Assembly (NCBI RefSeq): GCF_019793435.1
Contig: NZ_JAILYH010000014.1
Span: 1 to 64,000, forward strand
Length of the DNA stretch: 64,000 bases
From: Rhizobium redzepovicii
GTDB lineage: Bacteria > Pseudomonadota > Alphaproteobacteria > Rhizobiales > Rhizobiaceae
Reading direction: 5' to 3'
Part shown: positions 57,052 through 64,000 of the stretch, in pieces
Position numbering within the stretch: position 1 is the stretch's first letter
Layout: each line of letters begins with the position of its first letter
Made by a program: the position numbers and the translations under genes
Notes under the pieces: generated by a model
The model's input: the letters and a program-made list of their open reading frames with translations, nothing else
Told to the model about the DNA's origin: nothing
Database searches by the model: none

Positions 57052-57189
57052 CCTCATTCCTGTGCTCGTCACAGGAATCCAGCAACCGCGCGTCGGCGCT
57101 GTGAATGACTCACCTGTTTCGAAGGAAAGAGTTTTCCGCGCCTAAGGACTTGGGCGCACTCGATTCCTGTGACGAGCACAGGAATGAGG
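57052..57189. repeat. rhizobial inverted repeat with 28-bp arms
   Basis: Arms at 57052-57079 and 57162-57189 are perfect inverse copies of 28 bases. Each arm is itself a palindrome (ATTCCTGTG-CTCGT-CACAGGAAT on the left), so each can fold into a hairpin. The sequence around it is a common intergenic repeat in Rhizobium chromosomes. The 82 bases between show no feature. The gap 56910-57302 has no gene; apart from the terminator and this repeat I see nothing in it. Confidence 0.75.
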
Positions 57190-57302
57190 AGTGCAGGGCA
57201 GCGGGCCTACCCTAAGTCGAGCACTTCACGTGAGAACTGCTCTTACCTTCTGAAAAGGTTCGACGTGTCTCCCAGCATCTCGCTACCCTGATACCACAGC
57301 CC

Positions 57303-58505
57303 TCAGCCTGGCATCCTCTCAGCGTCTGGGCTGGCAAACACCAAGGCGGGCATCGGACCCGACGTCATCAGCGTAAAATCGAAGGGCGCCTTGAGATCGG
57401 GGCCCAGCACATATTGGCGGTGGACGCGCAGCTGGTCCTTGCGGATCCTGCGGTAGCGCTCGCGCGTCAGCATCTGCTTGACGCGAATCTGGATCATCTT
57501 TGCCGAAGGTGCATCCGCATGGCCGGCAACGGCGACGACCGGCACCTTGTAGAAATTGATCGAATCCGTCAGGCACTGCACGTCGAGCCAGGAAATCTCC
57601 GGACAGCGGGCGATCAAGCCGACGCGGGCGCGAAGCAGCGTCGCCGTCGACAGCAGCGCACATTGCAGGATGGCGCTGCCGAGGGTGGCGAACACCACGC
57701 GCTTGCCCTTGAAGATCTCCGGCTCCCTTTCCAGCAATATACCGATGACATGGGCGGCAACGCTCGATCCCATGCTGTGCGAGGAGATCACATATTCCTC
57801 CGCCTCCTCAGCCAGCGCCTTGCGCACGGCAGCGGCCCGATCTTCCAGCCAGCGGTTGAAATCGGCCCGGTCCATGCGGCCGAGCGCAACCGCCATTTTC
57901 CAATCGGCAAAAAGATGCAGCGTGTGAAAGCGTTCGGAAAACGGCAGGAAGGCGAAGATGAAGAAGCAGAGCGCGAGCGGCCCGCTCCAGAGCATGTGCC
58001 AGGGCGAAAAGCCGAGACTATAGGGCATGATGGCGATCTGCGCCGTTAACGCGATCGCCAGCGCCGTCAGCAGGAACGGAAAGAGGAAGAACAGTCCGAA
58101 GCGCCAGGCGTGGCGGAAATATCCGCGCATGCCGCCGTCCAGCACGATCTGGGCGCAACTGCGGAACCCCACGATGATCTGGCTCAGCGTATTACCGCTG
58201 CGCAGCCGGCCTACCAGCACGTCGTGATCGACCATGTGGATCCGGCTCTTCGTCTGCCACCCAGGGGAATCGGTCCCTGCCTCAGGCGCCGCGCCGCCGG
58301 CTGCCTCAGGTGCCGCGTCGCCACCGCCCGTCGTGACCTCGAAACAGAGCGGATCGTTTCCCGCCGACGCACCCACGTCGATCGAATAGCCCCAGACGGC
58401 AGCGCTCTGTTTGGCAGAACGCTCGTAGCGCGCCCTGTGGGCGGCGCCATCGAGCGGCTCGAAGCCGGGGAAATGCACGACGACCCGCGTCTCGATGAGT
58501 TTCAT
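57303..58505 (-). CDS. membrane-anchored alpha/beta-hydrolase-like protein
   Basis: A 400-residue protein. The first 170 residues are soluble with an Ala/Gly/Glu-rich low-complexity part (AAPEAAGGAAPEAG). Two transmembrane helices (FGLFFLFPFLLTALAIALTA and MLWSGPLALCFFIFAFLPF) follow, then a hydrolase-like half with EYVISSHSMGSSVAAHVIGI, which contains a GxSxG-like elbow (Ser-His-Ser-Met-Gly). The true substrate is unknown. ATG 58505 follows GGAAGGTGG; the frame upstream to 58640 is not conserved. Divergent from the small basic protein gene. Confidence 0.75.
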   Translation of the reverse strand: MKLIETRVVVHFPGFEPLDGAAHRARYERSAKQSAAVWGYSIDVGASAGNDPLCFEVTTGGGDAAPEAAGGAAPEAGTDSPGWQTKSRIHMVDHDVLVGRLRSGNTLSQIIVGFRSCAQIVLDGGMRGYFRHAWRFGLFFLFPFLLTALAIALTAQIAIMPYSLGFSPWHMLWSGPLALCFFIFAFLPFSERFHTLHLFADWKMAVALGRMDRADFNRWLEDRAAAVRKALAEEAEEYVISSHSMGSSVAAHVIGILLEREPEIFKGKRVVFATLGSAILQCALLSTATLLRARVGLIARCPEISWLDVQCLTDSINFYKVPVVAVAGHADAPSAKMIQIRVKQMLTRERYRRIRKDQLRVHRQYVLGPDLKAPFDFTLMTSGPMPALVFASPDAERMPG

Positions 58506-58669
58506 TCCACCTTCCAGCCGGCCAAATGGCCGGCATGTTGCTGCGATCCGATTGCTCCGCCGCAAATATCGGCAAAAAAGCAGTCCTGGTCTCGAAGCCG
58601 TCTTGCTAACCGAACTCTTCCGGAATTCAATAGCAGGCATGTCATTTCCACCACGAACGGAGGGGTTTT

Positions 58670-58921
58670 GTGGCCGATCTAGTCAAAGAATTGATATCAG
58701 GCGTCGTCGACAGCGTGCTGAAGGAAATCCTGAAGAAAACCACCGGTCGCGCCACGACGAAGCGCAAGAAGCGTAAGACGCGCAGTTCGTCGACGACGGC
58801 TGCAGCGCGCAAACCAGCCTCGACCGCCCGCAAGACGGCTGCGGCGACACGCAAGCCCGCCCGCAAACAGGTCAGCAAGCGCCGGACCGCCGCCGGCCGC
58901 AGCCGCCAGCGCCGCAGCTAG
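58670..58921 (+). CDS. small Lys/Arg-rich histone H1-like protein
   Basis: An 83-residue protein with an amphipathic N-terminal helix (ADLVKELISGVVDSVLKEIL, residues 2-21) and a 60-residue tail of Lys, Arg, Ala, Ser and Thr with repeated KPA/RKT/ARK units, as in the C-terminal tail of histone H1. It probably binds DNA or RNA without sequence choice, or interacts with the membrane via the N-terminal helix. The GTG at 58670 follows GGAGGGG. It lies between two unrelated genes. Confidence 0.75.
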   Translation: MADLVKELISGVVDSVLKEILKKTTGRATTKRKKRKTRSSSTTAAARKPASTARKTAAATRKPARKQVSKRRTAAGRSRQRRS

Positions 58922-59086
58922 CTGGCAGTTGGTGCCTTTGCCGGCGCCGACCTTGCAGATTTTCATATCCCGCGCCGGCTCGATGCCGCGGCAACAAAAG
59001 CCGGCGCGCCTGTGCCGATGTCAAACGGATTGTCACGATGGAGCGCGGCGCATCTGCCTCCACAAGGTCTTTGGGGGCCCGGACCG

Positions 59087-59908
59087 ATGAAACGCATTCT
59101 AGAAATCGTCCTCGCGGCGCTGGTTGCGATCTGTCTTATTGCCGTTGTCGGCATTTACGCCTTGTCGGAGATGCGCCTTTCCAGGACCTATGAGGTGGCG
59201 GCCGCGGATTTTACCGTCAAGACGACGCTGCCCGCTGAGGAAGCCGAACGCCGCGCCCGCACGCTGATGTGCGGCGGCTGTCATCACGATGCCGGCTACA
59301 TCCTGCTCGACGAGCCGGGCGTCGGTCGCATCGTCGCGCCGAACCTGACCCGTCTGGCGCCTATGTACAGTGATGCAGAACTCGTGCGCCTCATCCGCCA
59401 TGGCGTCAAGAAGGACCGCACCGGCGCCGTGATCATGCCGGCTGGCAATTTCGCCAATATCACCGACGACGACATGGCAGCACTCATCGCCTGGCTGCGC
59501 AGCCTGAAGCAACTTCCCGACGCCGTGGCGGGAGGAACGCAATGGGGACCGCTCGGCCGAGTAGGCCTGGCGCTCGACAAGATTCCCTTCGAGGCCGATC
59601 TGGTGCCCGCCGACCTCACCCCCGCCGCCACGCGCCCGGCCGATATCGGTGAATATGCCTTCAGAACCGACTGCAGTCATTGTCACAATCTCGATACGGC
59701 AAAGCAGTCCGAAGCTTTTCTCGCTCCGGCACTGAAGCCCTTGGCGCAATCCTATTCGGCTGCGGATTTCAAGACGCTGCTGCGGACCGGCAAGGGTATC
59801 GGAGGACGCGATCTCGGCGTGATGACGCAGGTCTCGCAATGGGATTTCCGCTATTTCACGGATATCGAAATCGAACAGATTCAGGCCTATCTCACCCGGC
59901 AACCGTAA
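59087..59908 (+). CDS. membrane-anchored dihaem cytochrome c
   Basis: A 273-residue protein with an N-terminal helix (ILEIVLAALVAICLIAVVGI) that anchors it in the periplasm and two c-type haem motifs, CGGCH (in LMCGGCHHDAG) and CSHCH (in RTDCSHCHNLD). Each haem domain looks like class I cytochrome c with a Met ligand after it (in AVIMPAGNF and GVMTQVS). The partner enzyme is not in the window. ATG 59087 is chosen to place the anchor at the N-terminus; upstream frame to 59012 is not conserved. Confidence 0.88.
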   Translation: MKRILEIVLAALVAICLIAVVGIYALSEMRLSRTYEVAAADFTVKTTLPAEEAERRARTLMCGGCHHDAGYILLDEPGVGRIVAPNLTRLAPMYSDAELVRLIRHGVKKDRTGAVIMPAGNFANITDDDMAALIAWLRSLKQLPDAVAGGTQWGPLGRVGLALDKIPFEADLVPADLTPAATRPADIGEYAFRTDCSHCHNLDTAKQSEAFLAPALKPLAQSYSAADFKTLLRTGKGIGGRDLGVMTQVSQWDFRYFTDIEIEQIQAYLTRQP

Positions 59909-60051
59909 CGCGACGGCAACAATGCCGGAGTGGTCTGACCAAATTGTCTTTTTTTGATTGGGGCGGCTGGAATTCCTGCCGTCGCATGCTATCTAAAGGC
60001 AACGATTGAAACGGCGGGCCTTTAACCCGCCTGTTGAAAGGATCAGGTCCC

Positions 60052-60387
60052 ATGAGCGGCATTCACGAATTCATCGACAACGAAATCAAGAGCAACGACG
60101 TCGTCCTCTTCATGAAGGGCACGCCGCAGTTTCCGCAGTGCGGTTTCTCCGGACAGGTCGTGCAGATTCTCGATTATATCGGTGTCGACTACAAAGGCGT
60201 CAACGTGCTCGCCGATTCGGAGATCCGCCAAGGGATCAAGGAATATTCCAACTGGCCGACGATCCCGCAGCTCTACATCAAGGGTGAGTTTGTCGGCGGC
60301 TGCGATATCGTCCGGGAAATGTTCCAGGCCGGTGAGCTGCAGCAGCATCTCCAGGAAAACGGCATCACCGTGCGCGGCGCCGCCTGA
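60052..60387 (+). CDS. grxD: monothiol glutaredoxin, Grx4 type
   Basis: A 111-residue monothiol glutaredoxin with the CGFS motif at residues 30-33 (FPQCGFSGQV), plus TWPTIPQLYI-like NWPTIPQLYIKGEFVGGCDI. These proteins bind a [2Fe-2S] cluster with glutathione and pass it on, often with BolA. ATG 60052 follows GAAAGGATCAGG; an in-frame ATG at 60034 is less likely. A short hairpin (GGCGGG with CCCGCC, 60013-60031) lies in the leader. A terminator follows. Confidence 0.95.
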   Translation: MSGIHEFIDNEIKSNDVVLFMKGTPQFPQCGFSGQVVQILDYIGVDYKGVNVLADSEIRQGIKEYSNWPTIPQLYIKGEFVGGCDIVREMFQAGELQQHLQENGITVRGAA

Positions 60388-60393
60388 CCGGTC

Positions 60394-60411
60394 ACCGGGC
60401 GTCCGCCCGGT
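60394..60411 (+). terminator. hairpin terminator after grxD
   Basis: ACCGGGCG (60394-60401) and CGCCCGGT (60404-60411) form a compact hairpin seven bases after the grxD stop, followed by TTTCC. Acts as a terminator of grxD with modest T run. Confidence 0.6.
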
Positions 60412-60483
60412 TTCCAAATCTGTAATCTCGAGACCGAGGCGCTGCGGCTAGCAGCGCCTTAGCCTGTTTATGGGAATTTCATT

Positions 60484-61731
60484 GTGACAGATTCATCACA
60501 AGCCGTGTCCGCGGGCCGCTTGCCCATGGGCAAGCGAGAATTTATCGCGCTCGCTGCCTTCCTGATGGCCGTCAACTCTCTGGCGATCGACATCATGCTG
60601 CCGGCTCTGCAGCAGATCGGTGCGAGCCTCGGCGTCGAGAGCGAAAATCATCGCCAGTTCGTTGTCTCAACCTATCTGCTCGGCTTCGGCTGCGCCCAGT
60701 TGTTCTACGGCCCGCTGTCTGACCGCTTCGGTCGCCGCACGCCGCTGTTGATCGGTCTCGTCATCTACATTCTCTCCGCCATCAGTATCGTTTTCGTCCC
60801 CTCCTTCGCAGGCTTGCTTGCCCTGCGCTTCGTCCAGGGCGTCGGTTCGGCGGCAACCCGCGTCATCACCGTCTCCATTGTCCGCGACATCTATGGCGGC
60901 CGGCAGATGGCCGAAGTCATGTCGCTGATCATGATGGTCTTCATGATCGTGCCGGTGATTGCACCAGGCACCGGCCAGATCGTCATGTTCTTCGGCAACT
61001 GGCACCTGATCTTCCTCTTCATCGCCGCCATGGCGACTGGTATCGCCGTCTGGGCCTATCTTCGCCTGCCGGAAACCCTGCATCCCACCAATGTCCGCCC
61101 CTTCACCGCCCGCTCGATCTTCGGCGCTTTCAAGCTGGTGCTGACCAATCGCATCGCGCTTTGCTACACCATCGCCAGCACCTTCATCTTCGGCGCGCTG
61201 TTCGGCTTCATCAATTCGGCCCAGCAGGTCTATGTCGGCATCTACGATCTCGGCGTCTATTTCCCCTTCGCCTTTGCCGGCGTGGCGATCTTCATGTCGC
61301 TGTCGTCCTTTTTCAACTCACGCTTCGTCGGCAAGCTGGGCATGCGCCGCCTGTCGCACGGCTCGCTCATCGGTTTCATCACCATCAACACCATCTGGCT
61401 GATCGTCCAGATGGCGAGTTCCGAGCCGATGCCTTTCGCTCTGTTCATCTCCTTCTTCGGCCTTGCCATGTTCCAGTTCGGCTGGATCGGCTCGAACTTC
61501 AACTCGCTCGCCATGGAGCCGCTCGGCCACGTCGCCGGCACCGCCTCTTCTGTCCTCGGCTTCATGAGCACGGTCGGCGGCGCCCTCATCGGCGCCGGCA
61601 TCGGCCAGGCTTTCGATGGCACTGCGCTGCCGATGGTCGCCGGTTATTTCATCGTATCGATCATCGGGCTGATCGTCGTGCTGATCGCCGAAAAGGGCCG
61701 CCTCTTCCAACAGCAGAATCCTGCCGTCTGA
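60484..61731 (+). CDS. MFS transporter, Bcr/CflA drug-resistance type (first of tandem pair)
   Basis: A 415-residue membrane protein with 12 predicted helices of the Bcr/CflA group, which export drugs and small polar compounds using the proton gradient. Marks are MAVNSLAIDIMLPALQQIGA in helix 1, FGCAQLFYGPLSDRFGRRTP (motif A, D-R-FGRR) in the first loop, and RFVQGVGSAATRVITVSIVR. The start is GTG at 60484; an internal ATG at 60526 is possible. It is followed 35 bases later by a paralogue. Confidence 0.9.
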   Translation: MTDSSQAVSAGRLPMGKREFIALAAFLMAVNSLAIDIMLPALQQIGASLGVESENHRQFVVSTYLLGFGCAQLFYGPLSDRFGRRTPLLIGLVIYILSAISIVFVPSFAGLLALRFVQGVGSAATRVITVSIVRDIYGGRQMAEVMSLIMMVFMIVPVIAPGTGQIVMFFGNWHLIFLFIAAMATGIAVWAYLRLPETLHPTNVRPFTARSIFGAFKLVLTNRIALCYTIASTFIFGALFGFINSAQQVYVGIYDLGVYFPFAFAGVAIFMSLSSFFNSRFVGKLGMRRLSHGSLIGFITINTIWLIVQMASSEPMPFALFISFFGLAMFQFGWIGSNFNSLAMEPLGHVAGTASSVLGFMSTVGGALIGAGIGQAFDGTALPMVAGYFIVSIIGLIVVLIAEKGRLFQQQNPAV

Positions 61732-61766
61732 ACGGCCGACCTCCTCCGCATCCAGGATTTCACCAC

Positions 61767-63047
61767 ATGACGCCGCCGCATAAGCCGCACCAGGAAAACC
61801 AGGGCTCCCGTCGCATCGGCATGGGTTTCGGCGAGTTCGTCGTCACCATCGCCATCATGACCGCCAGCATCGCCATGGCCATCGACAGCATGCTGCCGGC
61901 ATTGCCCAATATCGGCCATTCCCTCGGCGTCACCAATACCAATGACGCGCAGCTGATCATCGGCGTGTTTTTTCTCGGCTTCGGCGTTTCGCAGATATTC
62001 TTCGGCAGCCTGTCGGATACGTTCGGCCGCCGCAACATCCTGCTCGGCGGCCTGGTTTGCTACGTGATCGGCATGTTTGCCGCCGCAGCAACCGGCAGCT
62101 TCGAAATGCTGCTCATCATGCGTTTCGTTCAGGGTGTGGGTGGTGCGGCGGTGCGCATCACCACGATGGCCATCGTCCGCGATTGTTTCGGCGGCCGCGA
62201 GATGGCCCGTGTCATGTCCTATGTCATGATCGTCTTCATGATCGTGCCGATCGTCGCCCCTTCCGTCGGCCAGCTCATCATCCTTTATGCCAACTGGCAC
62301 TGGATCTTCATCCTGCTCGGCGTCACCGCCACCATCCTGTTCGTCTGGGCCCTTCTGCGGCTGAAGGAATCGCTGCCGCCGGAAGAGCGCCTGCCGCTGT
62401 CGGTCGGTTCCGTCGTCGACGGCTTCAAGACCGTGCTTACCAACCGCATCACCTGCGGCTACATGATCGGCCTCACGATGTTCACCGGCGTCATCAGCGC
62501 CTATGTGATTTCGGTGCAGCAGGTTTTCGGCGAGGTCTATGGCCTCGGCGACTGGCTGCCGATCGCCTTTGCGGCGACCGCCGGCGGCATCGCCGTTGCC
62601 AATTTCGCCAACGGCTTCTTCGTCCGCAAATTCGGCATGCGCCGCATCTCGCACGCCGCTTTGCTGATCTTCACGGCGCTGTCGGCTGTCGGCTTCTTCA
62701 TTTCGCTGGCCGCCAAACCGGACTTCGCCGTCGCCTACAGCATCTTCACCATCGTGCTGATGATGTTTGCCGTCATCGCCACCAATTTCACCGCCATCAG
62801 CCTTGAACCTATGGGCAATCTCGCCGGCACCGCCACCGCCGTCACCGGCTTCGTCTCAACAACATTCGGAGCCATTCTCGGCGGCCTGGTCGGCCAGATG
62901 TTCAACGGCACGGTCCAGCCCCTCTTCGGCGGCTTTGCGCTGTTCGGGGTGGTGACGATCGCCGCCACCCTCTGGGCTGAAAACGGCAAGCTCTTCACCC
63001 ACCCGGGCGATAGCCCACAATTGGATCCGGGTGCCGCCCACTTCTGA
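61767..63047 (+). CDS. MFS transporter, Bcr/CflA type (second of tandem pair)
   Basis: A 426-residue paralogue of the gene before it, with a longer polar N-terminus (MTPPHKPHQENQGSRRIG), the same helix 1 (SIAMAIDSMLPALPNIGHSL), motif A in FGSLSDTFGRRNI and RFVQGVGGAAVRITTMAIVR. The two proteins are alike along the full length and likely came from one local duplication. Substrate is unknown. ATG 61767 begins after the stop of the first gene by 35 bases, so they probably share one transcript. Confidence 0.9.
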   Translation: MTPPHKPHQENQGSRRIGMGFGEFVVTIAIMTASIAMAIDSMLPALPNIGHSLGVTNTNDAQLIIGVFFLGFGVSQIFFGSLSDTFGRRNILLGGLVCYVIGMFAAAATGSFEMLLIMRFVQGVGGAAVRITTMAIVRDCFGGREMARVMSYVMIVFMIVPIVAPSVGQLIILYANWHWIFILLGVTATILFVWALLRLKESLPPEERLPLSVGSVVDGFKTVLTNRITCGYMIGLTMFTGVISAYVISVQQVFGEVYGLGDWLPIAFAATAGGIAVANFANGFFVRKFGMRRISHAALLIFTALSAVGFFISLAAKPDFAVAYSIFTIVLMMFAVIATNFTAISLEPMGNLAGTATAVTGFVSTTFGAILGGLVGQMFNGTVQPLFGGFALFGVVTIAATLWAENGKLFTHPGDSPQLDPGAAHF

Positions 63048-63081
63048 CGGTGACAACTATCTTAGGCAGTGCGCGAAAGGC

Positions 63082-63563
63082 ATGACGATGAACGACCCGG
63101 TTCTGATCAGGCCTTACGCGCCAAGCGACGCGGACGCGACGATTGAGATCTTTCTGCGCGCCATCCGGGAGGTCTCGTCGAAAGACTATTCGCCTGCTCA
63201 AATCGAAGCTTGGGCAAAGGTCGAAGATCGCGGTCTTTGGGCGGAGCGAAGGATAAGCAGGCCAGCCTAGGTCGCGGAAATCGATGGAGTGCCGGTGGGC
63301 TTTTCCGATCTGACCGGCGACGGATGTCTGGACATGATGTTCGTCCACCTGAGTTCCAGGGACTCCGAATAGCAAGCCTCCTCTTAAGCAGGGTGGAGGA
63401 GCAAGCTCTGAAGCTCGGCTTCAAGCGAATTTATACGGAAGCCAGCAGAACCGCCCGCCCGTTTTTCGAACGCAAGGGTTTCCGTGTGATAGCCAGGCAA
63501 ACCGTCGAGAAACGTGGGCAAAGCCTGGAGAATTTCCTTATGGAAAAGCTCTACGCGGAATAG
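63082..63563 (+). pseudogene. GNAT acetyltransferase, broken by stop codon and frameshift
   Basis: A GNAT acetyltransferase of about 160 residues can be read over two frames. The start MTMNDPVLIRPYAPSDADAT runs to a TAG at 63268-63270, where a Trp is expected (…RPA-stop-VAEIDGVPVGFSD). The same frame goes on to MMFVH and then loses the pattern. One base seems lost near 63347-63350 (CACCTGAG for CACCCTGAG), after which PEFQGLRIASLLLSRVEEQ to NFLMEKLYAE continues in the other frame. The cofactor loop also reads QGLRIA rather than QGxGIA. It follows the second transporter by 34 bases. Confidence 0.85.
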
Positions 63564-63657
63564 GGTGAGCCACCGATACGCGTCATCGAACGAAGCCGGC
63601 AGTCCCCGTCGCAGGCTGCCTCAGCAAAATCAGCGTCCTGCGGCCGGTTGCACGCCT

Positions 63658-64000
63658 TCAGACCGTGACGACCTCACGGCGCAGCAGCTCCCATGAGGCC
63701 TTGTCGGGCGCAACCAGCAGCCCGCCATCGAGATGGTGCGGCAGGTACGGAGAACCGTCGAAACGCGCGACATAGGCGCCGGCCTCCTGCGAGATCAGCG
63801 TGCCGGCCAGATGATCCCAGGGCATCAACTTGTTGTATATGAGGTAATGCACATGGCCGCCCGCAAGGGTGCGGTATTCATGGGCCGCACAGCGGTAGTT
63901 GGTGAGAAAACGCACCTTGGCGAGATTGCCGAGGATCTCGGCACGCTTCTCCTGCGGCAGGTAGCCTGTCGAGGCCATGCCGACCATCTGGTCGAGCGCG
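63658..64000 (-). CDS. inositol monophosphatase family protein, C-terminal part
   Basis: The C-terminal 114 residues of an IMPase-family phosphatase; the gene continues past the right edge. The conserved end motif is PWDHLAGTLISQEAGAYVAR, where the Asp is a metal ligand and the AG(G)xV-like segment follows. A longer part RALDQMVGMASTGYLPQEKR precedes it. It may act on inositol phosphate, histidinol phosphate or similar; the substrate cannot be told. 63564-63657 between it and the pseudogene shows nothing clear. Confidence 0.85.
   Translation of the reverse strand, partial: ALDQMVGMASTGYLPQEKRAEILGNLAKVRFLTNYRCAAHEYRTLAGGHVHYLIYNKLMPWDHLAGTLISQEAGAYVARFDGSPYLPHHLDGGLLVAPDKASWELLRREVVTV

Noticed and set aside
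60013..60031. GGCGGG/CCCGCC hairpin in the grxD leader as a possible riboswitch or terminator.
   Set aside because: It is a simple six-pair stem with no conserved core and no T run; noted only in the grxD entry.

Overview
The window is about 64 kb of high-GC alphaproteobacterial chromosome. It is most likely from the Rhizobium etli / R. leguminosarum group. That call rests on the protein sequences (PurC, GcvTHP, SufBCDS, ATP12, PccB, DUF1127), on an Irr-type iron box at the suf promoter, and on two intergenic repeat types I recognise from rhizobial chromosomes (27982-28085 and 57052-57189). Almost all of it is ordinary housekeeping DNA. There is no transposase gene, integrase, phage gene, CRISPR array, tRNA or rRNA. 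Both ends cut through genes: glutathione-dependent formaldehyde dehydrogenase on the left and an inositol-monophosphatase-family gene on the right.

Layout. 1-1.8 kb: end of frmA, an ElaA-type acetyltransferase, a YaiI-like protein, then a guanidine-II (mini-ykkC) riboswitch in front of the SMR guanidinium exporter sugE/gdx. 1.9-7.4 kb (minus): doxX, then a cluster read fluC, rluC-type, HAD phosphatase, ATP12, lipoprotein, pccB. 7.5-9.3 kb: a small unknown gene and a minus-strand pair for periplasmic copper handling (a YcnI-PCuAC fusion and a small secreted CxxC protein). 9.4-14.1 kb: tandem glycine riboswitch and gcvTHP. 14.3-15.8 kb: a GH25 lysozyme-like lipoprotein and a miniature FlgC-like protein. 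15.9-23.2 kb (minus): a complete suf operon (iscS-like, sufB, small ORF, sufC, sufD, sufS, sufT, sufA) with a promoter and an Irr box. 23.4-30.3 kb: alpha/beta hydrolase, acyltransferase-3, anmK with a small overlapping ORF, tyrS, and a trehalose-synthase-like GH13 enzyme.

30.3-38.7 kb: a large AsmA-like envelope protein, Bcp peroxiredoxin, a DUF455 ferritin-like protein, an M23 peptidase, a RhlE-type helicase and a Nudix hydrolase. 38.7-46.4 kb: TfoX-like, flavin reductase, an amino-acid-type binding protein, rpe, a DUF2259 protein, a membrane protein whose start lies in a 15-bp tandem repeat, purB, a Fet4-like protein, a DUF2189 protein and an RBBP9-type hydrolase. 46.5-48.8 kb: a PAS-GGDEF-EAL protein. 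49-57 kb: a purine cluster purC-purS-kptA-purQ, then a lipoprotein, the DUF1127/MocR divergent pair and a PagL-like gene, then purL-bolA. 57.3-64 kb: a membrane hydrolase, a histone-H1-like basic protein, a dihaem cytochrome c, grxD, two tandem Bcr/CflA-type exporters, a broken GNAT acetyltransferase and the truncated IMPase gene.

Functional themes. Purine synthesis (purB, C, S, Q, L), glycine cleavage (one-carbon supply to purines) and Fe-S biogenesis (suf, plus bolA and grxD) dominate. Regulation readable in the sequence includes two riboswitches, one Irr box, one MocR-type operator and several intrinsic terminators. I do not see a convincing undescribed multi-gene system. The best leads for a second look are kptA embedded and translationally coupled inside the purine operon, the mini-FlgC protein, the 15-bp repeat at a start site, an abutted IS3-like palindrome before purL, the hairpin and overlap around the acyltransferase gene, and the small unknown ORF inside suf.
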